From the NCBI GenBank assembly GCA_016869875.1, contig VGDE01000007.1, forward strand, positions 1 through 43,271: a stretch of 43,271 nucleotides of DNA. The letters are read 5' to 3'. Both the position numbers and the translations under genes were made by a program. Numbering within the stretch: the stretch's first letter is position 1; each line of letters begins with the position of its first letter. The notes under the pieces were generated by a model, which was not told the DNA's origin, did not search any database, and worked only from the letters and a program-made list of their open reading frames with translations. The stretch comes from Alphaproteobacteria bacterium (GTDB taxonomy: Bacteria > Pseudomonadota > Alphaproteobacteria > Rhodobacterales > Rhodobacteraceae). This document shows, piece by piece, positions 1-9,384 of the stretch.

Positions 1-45
1 CTGCTGATGGTCGCGATCGTCAGCGCCGTCATCGTGAAGTTCTGA
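1..45 (+). CDS. C-terminal end of upstream membrane protein (partial, possibly HemJ)
   Basis: The first 14 codons encode the very hydrophobic tail [14 protein letters not shown] followed by TGA, so a plus-strand gene running in from outside the window ends here. A hydrophobic C-terminus ending in K-F suits a small membrane protein. In related Rhodobacterales the gene just before rho is often the HemJ-type protoporphyrinogen oxidase, which ends in a similar helix. That identity rests on gene order only and cannot be proved from 14 residues. Confidence 0.45.
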   Translation: MLMVAIVSAVIVKF

Positions 46-54
46 CCGAAAAGA

Positions 55-83
55 TTGACTCGCAGAGGCAGGCGCCTTATTTG
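55..83 (+). promoter_or_regulatory. Putative sigma70-type promoter of rho
   Basis: TTGACT at 55-60 is followed after exactly 17 bases by TATTTG at 78-83, a reasonable -35/-10 pair lying between the upstream stop codon and rho. If it is used, transcription starts near 90. A translation start at 81 would then be impossible, which supports the rho start at 174. No transcript evidence is available. Confidence 0.4.
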
Positions 84-173
84 CCGCCCAACCCCGGCCG
101 TCCGGTGCGGGATTCTCCGAACACCATCTCGTTGCCACCCGATCTGTCGCGTGGCCGAAAGTATGTGCAAAAA

Positions 174-1445
174 ATGACTGAAGAACGCCTGAATCTGTCC
201 GACCTGAAGGCCAAGAGCCCGGCCGACCTGCTGTCGATGGCAGAGGAATGGGAGATCGAGAACGCCTCGACCATGCGCAAGGGCGAGATGATGTTCTCGA
301 TCCTCAAGGAACATGCGGAAGAAGGATGGGACATCGGCGGCGAGGGGGTTCTGGAGGTCGTACAGGACGGCTTTGGCTTCCTGAGGTCGACCGAAGCCAA
401 TTATCTGCCGGGTCCGGACGACATCTATGTCAGCCCTGACATGATCCGGCAGCATTCACTGAGGACCGGAGACAGCGTTGAAGGCGTAATTCGGGCGCCC
501 GGCGAGAATGAGCGCTATTTTGCCCTGACAAAGGTCGAGCGGATCAATTTCGAGGACCCGGAGAAGGCGCGCCACAAGGTGGCCTTCGACAACCTGACCC
601 CTCTGTATCCCGACGATCGCCTGAAGATGGAGATCGAGGATCCGACGGTCAAGGACCGCAGCGCCCGGATCATCGACCTGGTATCGCCCATCGGCAAGGG
701 GCAACGGTCCCTGATCGTGGCGCCTCCACGGACCGGCAAGACCGTGCTGCTGCAGAACATCGCGCATTCAATCGAGCGAAATCATCCGGAATGCTATCTG
801 ATCGTTCTTTTGATCGATGAGCGGCCGGAGGAGGTGACGGACATGCAGCGCAGCGTGAAGGGCGAGGTGGTTTCCTCGACCTTTGACGAGCCGGCCAGCC
901 GCCATGTTGCCGTTTCAGAGATGGTGATCGAAAAGGCCAAGCGTCTGGTCGAGCATAAACGAGATGTGGTAATCTTGCTCGACTCGATCACAAGACTTGG
1001 TAGGGCCTTCAACACCGTAGTCCCTAGTTCTGGTAAAGTTCTGACGGGTGGTGTCGATGCCAATGCGCTGCAGCGCCCCAAGAGGTTCTTCGGCGCTGCA
1101 CGTAACATCGAAGAAGGTGGCAGCCTGACCATCATTGCAACAGCGCTGATCGATACCGGTTCGCGCATGGATGAAGTGATCTTCGAAGAGTTCAAGGGCA
1201 CGGGCAACAGCGAGATTGTCCTGGACCGGAAGGTGGCGGACAAGCGCGTCTTCCCCGCCATGGACATCCTTAAATCGGGCACGCGGAAGGAAGAACTGCT
1301 GGTCGACAGCAAGGATCTGCAAAAGACCTATCTGTTGCGCCGCATTCTGAACCCGATGGGCACGACAGATGCCATCGAATTCCTGATCTCGAAGCTGAAG
1401 CAGACCAAGAGCAACGCCGAGTTCTTTGACTCGATGAACGCCTGA
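174..1445 (+). CDS. rho: Transcription termination factor Rho
   Basis: Rho is the hexameric RNA helicase that ends transcription at Rho-dependent sites. From the ATG at 174 ([11 protein letters not shown]) the protein has 423 residues, the normal length. The reading frame is open back to 81, but those 31 codons look unlike Rho and would overlap the likely promoter. The N-terminal Rho domain and cold-shock-like RNA-binding fold (with GFGFLRS) are followed by the ATPase core. This has Walker A APPRTGKT, the [12 protein letters not shown] segment, and the late motifs [11 protein letters not shown] and [17 protein letters not shown]. It lies 7 bases before mnmE, so the two are probably co-transcribed. 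The identification is secure; only the start is open. Confidence 0.98.
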   Translation: MTEERLNLSDLKAKSPADLLSMAEEWEIENASTMRKGEMMFSILKEHAEEGWDIGGEGVLEVVQDGFGFLRSTEANYLPGPDDIYVSPDMIRQHSLRTGDSVEGVIRAPGENERYFALTKVERINFEDPEKARHKVAFDNLTPLYPDDRLKMEIEDPTVKDRSARIIDLVSPIGKGQRSLIVAPPRTGKTVLLQNIAHSIERNHPECYLIVLLIDERPEEVTDMQRSVKGEVVSSTFDEPASRHVAVSEMVIEKAKRLVEHKRDVVILLDSITRLGRAFNTVVPSSGKVLTGGVDANALQRPKRFFGAARNIEEGGSLTIIATALIDTGSRMDEVIFEEFKGTGNSEIVLDRKVADKRVFPAMDILKSGTRKEELLVDSKDLQKTYLLRRILNPMGTTDAIEFLISKLKQTKSNAEFFDSMNA

Positions 1446-1452
1446 GGCCAAG

Positions 1453-2718
1453 ATGGATCTGATCTTTGCAGAAGCCACCCCGCCAGGGCGGGGGGGCGTT
1501 TCTGTCATTCGGTTGAGCGGAGCCGGATCGCGCGTCGCTGCAGAAGCTTTGGTCGGCGTTCTGGAACATCCACGCACTGCCTATCTTCGACAGCTGACTG
1601 AGCAGGGTGAGCCCATCGACACGGTGCTGGCCATGTGGTTTCAAGAAGGTGCAAGTTTCACGGGCGAAGAAGTCGCCGAGCTTCATGTTCACGGCGCGCC
1701 AGTCGTCGTGCGACGCGTATCCCAAGCTCTGGCTCATCTGGGGGCCCGTGTCGCCGATCCCGGAGAGTTCACGCGGCGGGCCTTCTTGAACGGCCGCATG
1801 GATCTTGCGGAAATCGAAGGACTGGGAGATCTGCTTGCCGCCGAAACGGAGGCGCAGCGAAAGCTGGCGCTGCGCGCCGCTCAAGGAGAGATCGCAAAGA
1901 AGGTAGGGGCTTGGAGACGGTTGCTGATCGAGGCCGGAGCCCTGGTTGAGGTAAGTGTAGACTTCGCTGATGAAGATGTTCCGGATGAAATTCCGGATCG
2001 AGTTTTTGAACTGGTTAATGAACTGCAAGCCGAACTTCGGCGGGAACTGGACGGTTTTGGCGCAGCCGAAAGGGTGCGGATCGGTTTCGAGGTCGCAATC
2101 GTAGGTCCTCCGAATGCCGGGAAGTCGAGCTTGTTGAACAAGATCGCTGCCCGGGAGGTTGCGATTGTATCGTCTTTGGCGGGAACGACACGCGATGTGA
2201 TCGAGGTGAAAATCGATCTTCATGGTCTTGCAGTCACCTTGCTGGATACTGCGGGCCTGCGAGATACGGAAGAAACCATCGAGGCTATAGGAATCGCCCG
2301 TGCACGCGAGCGGGCAGAACAGGCAGAACTTCGCATTCATCTTTCGGATGAGGGTCTTCCGGTTGCGGATCTTTGGAAGCCAGGTGATTTTGTTGTGCAG
2401 GGCAAGGCGGATTTGCAGAAACCCTTAACCAAGTTGGCAGTGTCTGCGTCCGATGGAAGCGGGATTGAGGATCTGTTACTTGCTCTTCATGAAGAGTTAA
2501 TAGATCGCATAGCTCATGCGGGTGTCGTCAGTCATGAGCGGCAAAGAGTAGAACTTGAAGATGCAGTTGAAGCGTTGAACAACCTGCATGTATTGCCTGT
2601 GGAATTGGTTGCGGAGTCTCTACGTAGAGCAGGCTCTTGTCTTGATCGATTGTTGGGAACAATCGGGGCAGAAGATTACTTGGATGTTATCTTCTCCTCC
2701 TTCTGCATCGGAAAGTAG
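1453..2718 (+). CDS. mnmE: tRNA uridine-5-carboxymethylaminomethyl(34) synthesis GTPase MnmE
   Basis: MnmE works with MnmG to place a carboxymethylaminomethyl group on wobble uridine 34 of certain tRNAs. The 421-residue protein opens with the formyl-THF-binding TrmE domain ([20 protein letters not shown]). Its GTPase domain carries G1 GPPNAGKSS, switch motif GTTRD and G3 [10 protein letters not shown]. It ends with the family hallmark FCIGK, whose cysteine is conserved. It sits between rho and mnmG with gaps of 7 and 2 bases, so it is probably in one transcription unit. The second half of the gene is visibly less GC-rich than most of the window. Confidence 0.98.
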   Translation: MDLIFAEATPPGRGGVSVIRLSGAGSRVAAEALVGVLEHPRTAYLRQLTEQGEPIDTVLAMWFQEGASFTGEEVAELHVHGAPVVVRRVSQALAHLGARVADPGEFTRRAFLNGRMDLAEIEGLGDLLAAETEAQRKLALRAAQGEIAKKVGAWRRLLIEAGALVEVSVDFADEDVPDEIPDRVFELVNELQAELRRELDGFGAAERVRIGFEVAIVGPPNAGKSSLLNKIAAREVAIVSSLAGTTRDVIEVKIDLHGLAVTLLDTAGLRDTEETIEAIGIARARERAEQAELRIHLSDEGLPVADLWKPGDFVVQGKADLQKPLTKLAVSASDGSGIEDLLLALHEELIDRIAHAGVVSHERQRVELEDAVEALNNLHVLPVELVAESLRRAGSCLDRLLGTIGAEDYLDVIFSSFCIGK

Positions 2719-2720
2719 GG

Positions 2721-4589
2721 GTGTTTCACGTGAAACAATTCGACGTCATCGTCATTGGAGGCGGTCATGCTGGCGTGGAGGCGGCGACGGCAGCAGCACG
2801 TCTGGGTGCCACCACAGCTCTAATCACCATGCGCAGGGAAGACATCGGCACTCTGTCCTGCAACCCGGCCATCGGCGGCTTGGGGAAGGGACATCTTGTT
2901 CGAGAAGTTGATGCTTTGGACGGCTTGATGGGGCGGCTTGCTGATGCTGCCGGTATCCAGTTCCGACTTTTAAATCGAAGAAAGGGACCGGCTGTACAGG
3001 GACCTCGTGCACAGATGGACCGGGAGCAGTACCGTAAAGCTGCTTGGGAGGCTGTCTCTGATTACCCTGGGCTTCGTATATTGTTCGGTGAAGTGGTAGA
3101 TCTTCTTGGTGATGAAACGTCTATCGATGGCGTTCGGCTTGCGGATGGCACAGAGTTACAATCTTCAACTACGATTCTTACAACCGGAACATTTTTAAAT
3201 GGTGTTATCCATATCGGAGATGTCAGCAGAGCAGCAGGACGGTGGGGCGATACATCCTCGGTCGGGCTGGCAGCCGCACTTGACCGGTACGGTCTTCCAA
3301 GGGGGCGGCTGAAAACGGGGACACCACCACGGCTAGATGGCCGAACAATCGACTGGTCAGTACTGGAAGCGCAGCCTGGTGATGAGGAGGCGACGATGTT
3401 CTCGTACCTCAGCACGGTACCACATCTGAAGCAAATCTGCTGCGGTGTGGCGCATACCAACGAAGCGACTCACCAGATCATCAGGGACAACTTGCATCGT
3501 TCAGCGATGTATGGCGGCAACATCTCAGGTCGCGGCCCTCGCTACTGCCCATCCATCGAAGACAAGGTCGTGCGGTTTGCGGACAAATCGTCCCATCAGA
3601 TTTTTTTAGAGCCGGAAGGGCTCGATGACTTCACGGTCTATCCGAACGGCATTTCAACCTCTCTACCTGAGGAAGTTCAGGAACAATACGTTCGATCTAT
3701 AAAAGGGTTAGAGCAGGTAAGAATTCTTCAGCCTGGATATGCGGTAGAATACGATTATGTTGATCCTAAATGCTTGGATAGATCTCTAGAGGTCGAGAAA
3801 GTTCGCAACCTTTTCTTGGCTGGCCAGATCAACGGCACTACCGGATATGAAGAAGCTGCCGCTCAAGGAGTGGTTGCGGGTATCAATGCTGCGCGTAAGG
3901 CGCAAGGCAAGGACGCGGTGTATTTTAGTCGCTCTGACAGCTACATTGGAGTGATGATTGATGACCTGATTTCGCGCGGCGTGACTGAGCCATATCGCAT
4001 GTTCACGTCGAGGGCTGAGTTCAGGCTGACCCTTCGCGCTGACAATGCGGATCGACGAATGACGTCGTTCGGCCTTGCTGTCGGCTGTATCGGGGATGAG
4101 CGCGAGAAGCATTTTAAACAACGCCAATCATCTTACTCTACTGCAAAGCATGTTCTTGAACAACTGAAGTTCACGCCCAGTCAGTTGCAGGCAGCGGGCA
4201 TTTCCGTTCGTCAGGATGGCCAACAACGTTCCGCTTATACGTTGTTGGCACAGGCCGACGTTGATCAAGCGTCTCTGGCTCGGCTCGTGCCAGAGCTTTT
4301 GAATCTTGGTTCGGAAGTTTTGTCTCAGGTCCGAAACGATGCTCTTTATAGCCAATATGCAAGCCGTCAGGAGCGAGATGCGGCAGCACTGAAAGCGAAT
4401 GAAGCTGTCGTTCTTGATAATGCTCTCGATTACAGCAAGCTTGGTGGCTTATCAGGTGAACTGCGTCGTAAACTAGAGGATGCACGTCCCAAGACACTTG
4501 CTCAAGCTGCTAAAATAGAGGGGATGACGCCTGCAGCAGTAGCCCTGTTGCTTGCCGCAGTTCGACAGTTGGAACGGCATCGCGCATGA
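2721..4589 (+). CDS. mnmG: tRNA uridine-5-carboxymethylaminomethyl(34) synthesis enzyme MnmG
   Basis: MnmG is the FAD-binding partner of MnmE in wobble-uridine modification. The 622-residue product has the Rossmann FAD motif ([12 protein letters not shown]) right after the start, the CNPAIGG segment, the [13 protein letters not shown] motif and a C-terminal helical domain; the length is normal. The chosen start is GTG at 2721, giving [18 protein letters not shown] at 2730 is possible but would leave out the first three codons. Those opening codons coincide with a perfect parS palindrome, so the N-terminal residues appear dictated by the partition site. The stop overlaps the rsmG start (ATGA). 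Confidence 0.98.
   Translation: MFHVKQFDVIVIGGGHAGVEAATAAARLGATTALITMRREDIGTLSCNPAIGGLGKGHLVREVDALDGLMGRLADAAGIQFRLLNRRKGPAVQGPRAQMDREQYRKAAWEAVSDYPGLRILFGEVVDLLGDETSIDGVRLADGTELQSSTTILTTGTFLNGVIHIGDVSRAAGRWGDTSSVGLAAALDRYGLPRGRLKTGTPPRLDGRTIDWSVLEAQPGDEEATMFSYLSTVPHLKQICCGVAHTNEATHQIIRDNLHRSAMYGGNISGRGPRYCPSIEDKVVRFADKSSHQIFLEPEGLDDFTVYPNGISTSLPEEVQEQYVRSIKGLEQVRILQPGYAVEYDYVDPKCLDRSLEVEKVRNLFLAGQINGTTGYEEAAAQGVVAGINAARKAQGKDAVYFSRSDSYIGVMIDDLISRGVTEPYRMFTSRAEFRLTLRADNADRRMTSFGLAVGCIGDEREKHFKQRQSSYSTAKHVLEQLKFTPSQLQAAGISVRQDGQQRSAYTLLAQADVDQASLARLVPELLNLGSEVLSQVRNDALYSQYASRQERDAAALKANEAVVLDNALDYSKLGGLSGELRRKLEDARPKTLAQAAKIEGMTPAAVALLLAAVRQLERHRA
2722..2737. promoter_or_regulatory. parS: parS partition site 1 (inside mnmG start)
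   Basis: TGTTTCACGTGAAACA is a perfect 16-bp palindrome identical to the bacterial chromosomal parS consensus bound by ParB. It begins one base into the mnmG coding sequence and encodes FHVKQ. ParB and ParA are encoded about 3 kb downstream. Confidence 0.95.
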
Positions 4590-5176
4590 GTGTTTCACGT
4601 GAAACATTGGATCAGTTGGATCATTACAGACAGCTTGTTAATAAGTGGAATCCGGCTATCAACCTTGTCGCTTCAAATACCTTGAAAGATTTTCATCAGC
4701 GTCACGTTGAGGATTGTCTTCAACTTGCAGAAATTTCTGCTGGCGAGACTGGGAAATGGGTGGACCTTGGGAGCGGTGGCGGACTCCCGGGTATAGTGCT
4801 TGCAATTTCCCTTCAAAAAACGAACCTGTACTTCAAGCTGATCGAAAGCGATAAACGGAAGTCTGCTTTCTTGCGGACAGTCATTCGCGAACTTTCCTTG
4901 AATAACATTGAAGTTCTCAATGATCGCATCGAAGAAACTGATCCTGAGACTGCAGACATGGTGAGCGCTCGCGCTCTGGCACCCCTGCCACGTCTTCTTC
5001 CATTGGTCCTACACCACATGTCTCCAACAGGAACGGCTTGGCTGATGAAAGGGCGCAATTGGGAGGCAGAATGTAAAGAAGCTAGTCAGCACTGGAAATT
5101 TGACCTTGACGTATTTCCCAGTAGAACTGATCCAGATGCTGCCATCCTCAAAGTGACCGGAGTCGCCCATGCGTGA
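4586..5176 (+). CDS. rsmG: 16S rRNA (guanine(527)-N(7))-methyltransferase RsmG
   Basis: RsmG (GidB) is the SAM-dependent methyltransferase that modifies G527 of 16S rRNA. The 196-residue protein has the SAM-binding motif [13 protein letters not shown], an acidic residue after the next strand (LIESD), and the family segment ARALAPLP. The ATG at 4586 overlaps the mnmG stop in an ATGA junction, and the stop overlaps parA by 8 bases. Codons 2-7 (SVSRET) contain the second parS site. The gene is strikingly AT-rich for this genome: 4621-4740 counts to 48 GC of 120 bases. Confidence 0.97.
   Translation: MSVSRETLDQLDHYRQLVNKWNPAINLVASNTLKDFHQRHVEDCLQLAEISAGETGKWVDLGSGGGLPGIVLAISLQKTNLYFKLIESDKRKSAFLRTVIRELSLNNIEVLNDRIEETDPETADMVSARALAPLPRLLPLVLHHMSPTGTAWLMKGRNWEAECKEASQHWKFDLDVFPSRTDPDAAILKVTGVAHA
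4591..4606. promoter_or_regulatory. parS: parS partition site 2 (inside rsmG start)
   Basis: This is a second exact copy of the 16-bp palindrome TGTTTCACGTGAAACA, 1869 bases from the first. It lies in codons 2-7 of rsmG, where it encodes VSRET. It is read in a different codon phase from site 1, so DNA-site selection rather than protein similarity explains the identity. Confidence 0.95.
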
Positions 5177-5954
5177 TCAACACGTCGTTGCCATCGCCAA
5201 TCAGAAGGGAGGCGTAGGGAAAACTACAACGGCAGTAAACTTGGGTGCTGCTCTGGCCGAAGGCGGGTTCAAGACGATCTTGATCGATCTTGATCCGCAG
5301 GGGAATGCATCTACGGGCTTTGGCATATCTGCAGAACAACGCGATCATTCCGTTTATGATCTTCTTGTAGGAGAGGTCACTCTGACACAGGCCGCCGTTC
5401 AGACAGCGATCGACAATCTTTTAGTCGTACCCTCCACTTCTGATTTGGCATCCGCCGATGTCGAACTGGCGCAAGTCGCGGACAGAACGCGTCTTCTGGA
5501 AAGGCAGCTTTCTCAGGCTGACCCCGGGACAATTATCCTGATAGATTGCCCGCCCGCGTTGGGCTTGTTGACCGTAAATGCCATGGTGGCAGCTTCCAGT
5601 GTCCTAGTGCCGCTGCAGGCAGAATTCTATGCCCTCGAAGGCCTTTCTCAGCTTCTGGCGACGGTCAAACAAGTGCGATCCGGGCCCAACCCGCGTCTTC
5701 GCATCAACGGCATTCTCCTGACCATGTCGGATTCGCGAAACAACCTGTCTCAGCAGGTCGAGGCGGATGCACGAGAAACGCTAGGCGAACTCGTTTATCC
5801 TACAGTCATCCCGCGAAATGTCAGGGTTTCCGAGGCACCATCACATGCAAAGCCGGTGCTCGCATATGACCCTGCATCAAAGGGCAGCATTGCATATCGT
5901 CAATTTGCGTCAGAATTCACGGCACGCCTGAAACTGGTACGGGAGGCAGCGTGA
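5169..5954 (+). CDS. parA: Chromosome partitioning ATPase ParA
   Basis: ParA is the Walker-type ATPase that moves ParB-parS complexes during chromosome segregation. The 261-residue protein begins with the deviant Walker A motif KGGVGKTT at about residues 13-20, then IDLDPQGNAS and the Walker B-like ILIDCPPALGLLT. There is no N-terminal DNA-binding domain, which fits the chromosomal (Soj-like) type. It overlaps rsmG by 8 bases and parB by one, so translation is probably coupled. The two parS sites upstream confirm the role. Confidence 0.97.
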   Translation: MRDQHVVAIANQKGGVGKTTTAVNLGAALAEGGFKTILIDLDPQGNASTGFGISAEQRDHSVYDLLVGEVTLTQAAVQTAIDNLLVVPSTSDLASADVELAQVADRTRLLERQLSQADPGTIILIDCPPALGLLTVNAMVAASSVLVPLQAEFYALEGLSQLLATVKQVRSGPNPRLRINGILLTMSDSRNNLSQQVEADARETLGELVYPTVIPRNVRVSEAPSHAKPVLAYDPASKGSIAYRQFASEFTARLKLVREAA

Positions 5955-6847
5955 TGTCCGAAGGCAAGGTGGCAAGACGAGGCCTCGGGCGCGGGCTGTC
6001 GGCGCTAATGGCGGACATGGATCTGTCAAGCGACAGTCAGGAAATGCCGGCTCGTGATCGAACCGTTGTTCCAATCGAACAAATCACTGCGAATCCTGAT
6101 CAACCGCGGCGTAATTTCGATCCGGACGCGTTGCAGGAACTTGCAGCGTCGCTCAAGCAGAGGGGAGTGCTTCAACCTCTGATCGTCCGTCCTCATCCGC
6201 AAGATACAGGTCTTTATCAGATCGTTGCAGGCGAACGGCGGTGGCGTGCAGCGCAGATGGCGCAACTGCACGAAGTGCCCGTTATCATCCGCGAGATGTC
6301 GGATACCGAGGTTCTCGAGGTCGCGATCATCGAGAACATTCAGCGCGCCGATCTGAATGCCATCGAAGAGGCTGCGTCGTTCCGTCAGCTCATGGACCGC
6401 TTTGGGCATACCCAGGAACGTCTTGCTGAAGCCTTGAACAAAAGCCGCAGCCACATTGCAAACCTTCTTCGTCTCCTCAACCTGCCCGAGCCTGTTCAGG
6501 ATCTCGTCAAGGATGGTAAGCTGAGTGCTGGTCACGCACGGGCCTTGATCACAGCCCCCAATCCATCCCAATTGGCCCGCAAGGTGATAGACAATGGCAT
6601 GTCAGTGCGGGACACCGAAGAAATGGTTCGCAAACTGGCACAGCCCGTTGCCGGCTCTGCCAAAACCTCCAGCCGCACCGCTGCGAAGGATGCCGACACG
6701 CGCGCCCTAGAGGGAGATCTGAGCGCTCACCTCAAGATGAAGGTCCAGATCGATCATCACGGAACAGAGGGCGGCAAGCTGATCATCACCTACCGCGACC
6801 TTGATCAGCTTGATCAGCTATGTCAGGTCTTGGCAGGGCGGAACTGA
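5954..6847 (+). CDS. parB: Chromosome partitioning protein ParB
   Basis: ParB is the CTPase and DNA-binding clamp that loads on parS. The 297-residue protein has the N-terminal motif RRGLGRGLSALM (the ParA-interacting region). The CTP-binding ParB/Srx domain has ANPDQPRR and GERRWRAAQMA. A central helix-turn-helix (LNKSRSHIANLLRLL) precedes the C-terminal dimerisation domain. The ATG at 5954 has GGGAGG seven bases upstream and is preferred over the GTG at 5951. Its own binding sites lie in mnmG and rsmG. Confidence 0.97.
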   Translation: MSEGKVARRGLGRGLSALMADMDLSSDSQEMPARDRTVVPIEQITANPDQPRRNFDPDALQELAASLKQRGVLQPLIVRPHPQDTGLYQIVAGERRWRAAQMAQLHEVPVIIREMSDTEVLEVAIIENIQRADLNAIEEAASFRQLMDRFGHTQERLAEALNKSRSHIANLLRLLNLPEPVQDLVKDGKLSAGHARALITAPNPSQLARKVIDNGMSVRDTEEMVRKLAQPVAGSAKTSSRTAAKDADTRALEGDLSAHLKMKVQIDHHGTEGGKLIITYRDLDQLDQLCQVLAGRN

Positions 6848-6858
6848 TACAAAATCTG

Positions 6859-6882
6859 GGGGCTTCTAGATGTGGAAGCCCC
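6859..6882. terminator. Hairpin between convergent parB and the DUF454 operon
   Basis: GGGGCTTC (6859-6866) pairs perfectly with GAAGCCCC (6875-6882) around an 8-base loop. Read on the minus strand, the stem is followed by a T-rich run (GATTTTG). It therefore looks like an intrinsic terminator for the operon ending at 6890 and may also serve parB from the other side. Confidence 0.65.
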
Positions 6883-6889
6883 ACATGAG

Positions 6890-7246
6890 CTAGGGCAAGG
6901 GCCGTGTGACCAGAAATGTTCCCACTGCCAGGCAGATGCTGCCCTGAACCGCCACAATCCAATGCGGCATTCCAATGCTCCAGGAAAGCAGGACGCCGCC
7001 ACTCATGGCGGTGATGGCCCAAACCTTGGCGACCCGTCCCACAGCCCCGCGCTCCTGCCATGCTCGGACTGAGGGCCCGTAGATGGGATGATCCAGGATC
7101 CTCTGCTGCAAGGCAGGGGAAGAGCGGGCGAAGGCCCAGGCCGCCACCAGCAGGAAGGGAACCGTGGGAACGACGGGCAACGCGACGCCAATCACTCCGA
7201 AGGCCGTGAACATCCAGCCAATCATCAGCCAAAGCTTGCGGCGCAT
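6890..7246 (-). CDS. DUF454 (YbaN) family inner-membrane protein
   Basis: This small membrane protein of 118 residues matches the YbaN/DUF454 family. The family signature is visible: a first helix with GVIGVALPVVPTVPFLL, then AWAFARSSP, then HPIYGPSVRAWQERGAV, and further hydrophobic segments near the C-terminus. The function of the family is not established. The start lies 2 bases after the hemW stop, so it is the last gene of the rph-rdgB-ridA-hemW operon. A hairpin with a T-rich tail follows its stop. Confidence 0.88.
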   Translation of the reverse strand: MRRKLWLMIGWMFTAFGVIGVALPVVPTVPFLLVAAWAFARSSPALQQRILDHPIYGPSVRAWQERGAVGRVAKVWAITAMSGGVLLSWSIGMPHWIVAVQGSICLAVGTFLVTRPLP

Positions 7247-7248
7247 TG

Positions 7249-8412
7249 TCAGGCCGCCAACTCGCGCAGGATCGCGTTCAGCAGCGGCCGCCCTGCAGCA
7301 GTGGTCCTAAGGCGGCTTCCCCAGCGTTCCACCATCCCAAGATCCATCAGTCGCAGCACGCGGCCTTCCTCCAGGGCCTGTCCGGTCAGGCTGGCATAGC
7401 GTGCCTCGTCCAGCCCTTCGGTCAATCGCATTGCCATCAGCAGGTATTCCGTGCCCTGTTCACTTGCCGGGATAAACTCGCGCGGCAACTCGCCCGTTCC
7501 GTTGTCCTCAACGGCATTCAACCAGGCGCCGGGGGCCTTCAGCGCCTCGGTGGCAAAGCGGGCTCCGGACAGTGTCAACCGGCCATGAGCTCCTGGACCA
7601 ACCGCGACCCAGTCTCCCTGTCGCCAATACACGAGATTGTGCCGGCTTTCCGAGCCAGCCCGTGCATAGTTGGACGTTTCATAGGCGTCCATCCCTGCGG
7701 CAGAGCAGATCTCCTGCGTGTCGAAATACATGTCGGCTGACAGGTCGTCATCGGGCAGATCGCGCAGCTTTCCTGCCTCGGCGCGTGCCCCAAAGGCCGT
7801 TCCCGGTTCAATCGTCAGCTGATACAACGACAGATGATCCACGGCCATCGACAGGGCGTCGAGAAGTTCCGTGCGCCATGCCGCACGATCCTGGCCCTGA
7901 CGCGCATAGATCAGGTCAAAGCTGACGCGGCCGAACACGTTCCGTGCCACGTCAAAGGCAGACCGGGCTTCGGCGACCGAATGCATGCGCCCCAGCCGCC
8001 GCAGATCCTCGTCATTCAGCGCCTGGATGCCCATCGACAGGCGGTTGACCCCTGCCTCGGCAAAGCCCCGAAAGCGGTCCTTCTCGACGCTCGTCGGATT
8101 GGCCTCCAAGGTGATTTCGATGTCATTGGTAAATCCCCAACCTGCTTGCGCGGCCCGGACGACCGCGTCCACGGTCTCCGGCGCCATGAGCGACGGCGTG
8201 CCCCCACCAAAGAAGATGCTGCCAAGGTGGCGACCCGGGGTCTCGGCGGCGAGGCGTCCGATTTCGGCGGTCAGGGCCTTGGCCCACCTTGCCTGGTCAA
8301 CACGGTCGACAACATGGCTGTTGAAGTCGCAATAGGGGCATTTGGCGGCGCAGAACGGCCAGTGAACATAGAGTCCAAAGCCGCCGTTGCGCCAGTCTTC
8401 GATGTCATTCAT
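7249..8412 (-). CDS. hemW: Radical SAM heme chaperone HemW
   Basis: HemW is a heme-binding radical SAM protein formerly annotated as coproporphyrinogen III oxidase. The 387-residue product starts with LYVHWPFCAAKCPYCDF. It has the CxxxCxxC iron-sulfur motif, with Phe rather than Cys two residues after the third Cys. That difference separates HemW from true HemN. FGGGTPSL and the EANPTS segment of the SAM-binding barrel follow. It overlaps the RidA-family gene by 4 bases. Heme delivery is the role known from the family; nothing here shows its client protein. Confidence 0.93.
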   Translation of the reverse strand: MNDIEDWRNGGFGLYVHWPFCAAKCPYCDFNSHVVDRVDQARWAKALTAEIGRLAAETPGRHLGSIFFGGGTPSLMAPETVDAVVRAAQAGWGFTNDIEITLEANPTSVEKDRFRGFAEAGVNRLSMGIQALNDEDLRRLGRMHSVAEARSAFDVARNVFGRVSFDLIYARQGQDRAAWRTELLDALSMAVDHLSLYQLTIEPGTAFGARAEAGKLRDLPDDDLSADMYFDTQEICSAAGMDAYETSNYARAGSESRHNLVYWRQGDWVAVGPGAHGRLTLSGARFATEALKAPGAWLNAVEDNGTGELPREFIPASEQGTEYLLMAMRLTEGLDEARYASLTGQALEEGRVLRLMDLGMVERWGSRLRTTAAGRPLLNAILRELAA

Positions 8413-8783
8413 CCCTTGAACGCCGTCACTTCGATCTCGATCTTCATTTCCGGCCGGATCAAGCCGGCGATGACCATTGTGGCGGCGGGACGCACGTAGC
8501 CAAGTGCATCGGACAAGGCCGATGCCACCACGTCGACCAGTTCAGCATCGACAAGCGTGTACTGAACCCGGACAATATCGTCACGAGAGAAGCCCGCCTC
8601 GTGCAGCACTGTGAAGATGGTCGCAAAGCAGTTCCGCGCCTGCTGGGCCGCATCGACAGGCATCGACATGTCCGCATAGTCATAGCCCGTGACACCGGAG
8701 ACAAAGCACCAGCCGCCCTTTACCACGGCTCGGCTATAAGCCAGCCTCGCTTCGAAAGGCGATCCGGTGGTGATCCTATGCAA
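8409..8783 (-). CDS. RidA family protein
   Basis: This is a 124-residue member of the RidA/YjgF/YER057c superfamily, whose best-known members hydrolyse reactive enamines and imines. The fold is supported by GSPFEA, SRAVVKGGWCFVSGVTGYDY and a C-terminal half with VQYTLVDAELVD. This subfamily lies outside classical RidA, so the imine deaminase activity is uncertain. There is no ATG; the best start is TTG at 8783, giving (M)[10 protein letters not shown], which overlaps the rdgB stop by 8 bases and suggests coupled translation. The stop overlaps hemW. Confidence 0.85.
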   Translation of the reverse strand: MHRITTGSPFEARLAYSRAVVKGGWCFVSGVTGYDYADMSMPVDAAQQARNCFATIFTVLHEAGFSRDDIVRVQYTLVDAELVDVVASALSDALGYVRPAATMVIAGLIRPEMKIEIEVTAFKG

Positions 8784-9384
8784 AGACGGCCTCGATCATC
8801 TTCGCGACCGCAAGGGCGCGATGGCTGAGGCTGTTCTTGAGGGAAGGCTCCATTTCGCCCAAGGTCTGGGAGTGTCCGTCCGGTGCAAAGATCGGGTCAT
8901 AGCCGTGGCCCTCCGCGCCCCGTGGCGGCCAGACGACCTCCCCTGGCAGGACGCCTTCAAAGACTTCCTCATGGCCATCCGGCCACATCAGCACCAGCGT
9001 GCAGCGGAACTGCGCCCGGCGGGGAAGGGGGGCGGCCACTGCCTCCAGTTCGGCCCAGGTGCGTTCCATGGCCACACCGAAATCTCGACCTTGTCCCGTC
9101 TCGGCCCAATCGGCAGTGTAAACGCCAGGCGCGCCGCCCAAGGCATCGACGCAAATCCCGCTGTCATCCGCCAAGACTGGCAGCCCCGTCGCCTCCAGGG
9201 CTGCGCGCGCCTTGATGCGGGCATTGCCGACAAAGCTGTCCTCGGTTTCAACCGGCTCAGACAGGCCCAGGTCGGCCGCACCGACGACATCGACGCCATA
9301 AGGCGCCAGCAGCGCCCGCATCTCGGACAGCTTGCCGGCATTGTGCGTGGCAACCAGAAGGCGCTTGTCCGTGAAGGTCCTCAT
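8776..9384 (-). CDS. rdgB: RdgB/HAM1 family non-canonical purine NTP pyrophosphatase
   Basis: RdgB hydrolyses dITP, ITP and XTP to monophosphates and so keeps deaminated purines out of DNA and RNA. The 202-residue protein has the family start [28 protein letters not shown], the catalytic [15 protein letters not shown] segment, and a C-terminal [12 protein letters not shown] motif. It overlaps rph by 4 bases at its start and the RidA-family gene by 8 at its end. Linkage of rph and rdgB is common in bacteria. Confidence 0.96.
   Translation of the reverse strand: MRTFTDKRLLVATHNAGKLSEMRALLAPYGVDVVGAADLGLSEPVETEDSFVGNARIKARAALEATGLPVLADDSGICVDALGGAPGVYTADWAETGQGRDFGVAMERTWAELEAVAAPLPRRAQFRCTLVLMWPDGHEEVFEGVLPGEVVWPPRGAEGHGYDPIFAPDGHSQTLGEMEPSLKNSLSHRALAVAKMIEAVFA

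Noticed and set aside
81..173. N-terminal extension of rho in the same frame
   Set aside because: The 31 codons have no Rho similarity, would start at or before the likely transcription start, and make the protein longer than the family norm.
4586..5176. Horizontal transfer of the low-GC mnmG-rsmG segment
   Set aside because: The genes are universal, their order is normal for the order, and there are no mobile-element traces. The low GC is reported instead as a local compositional effect.
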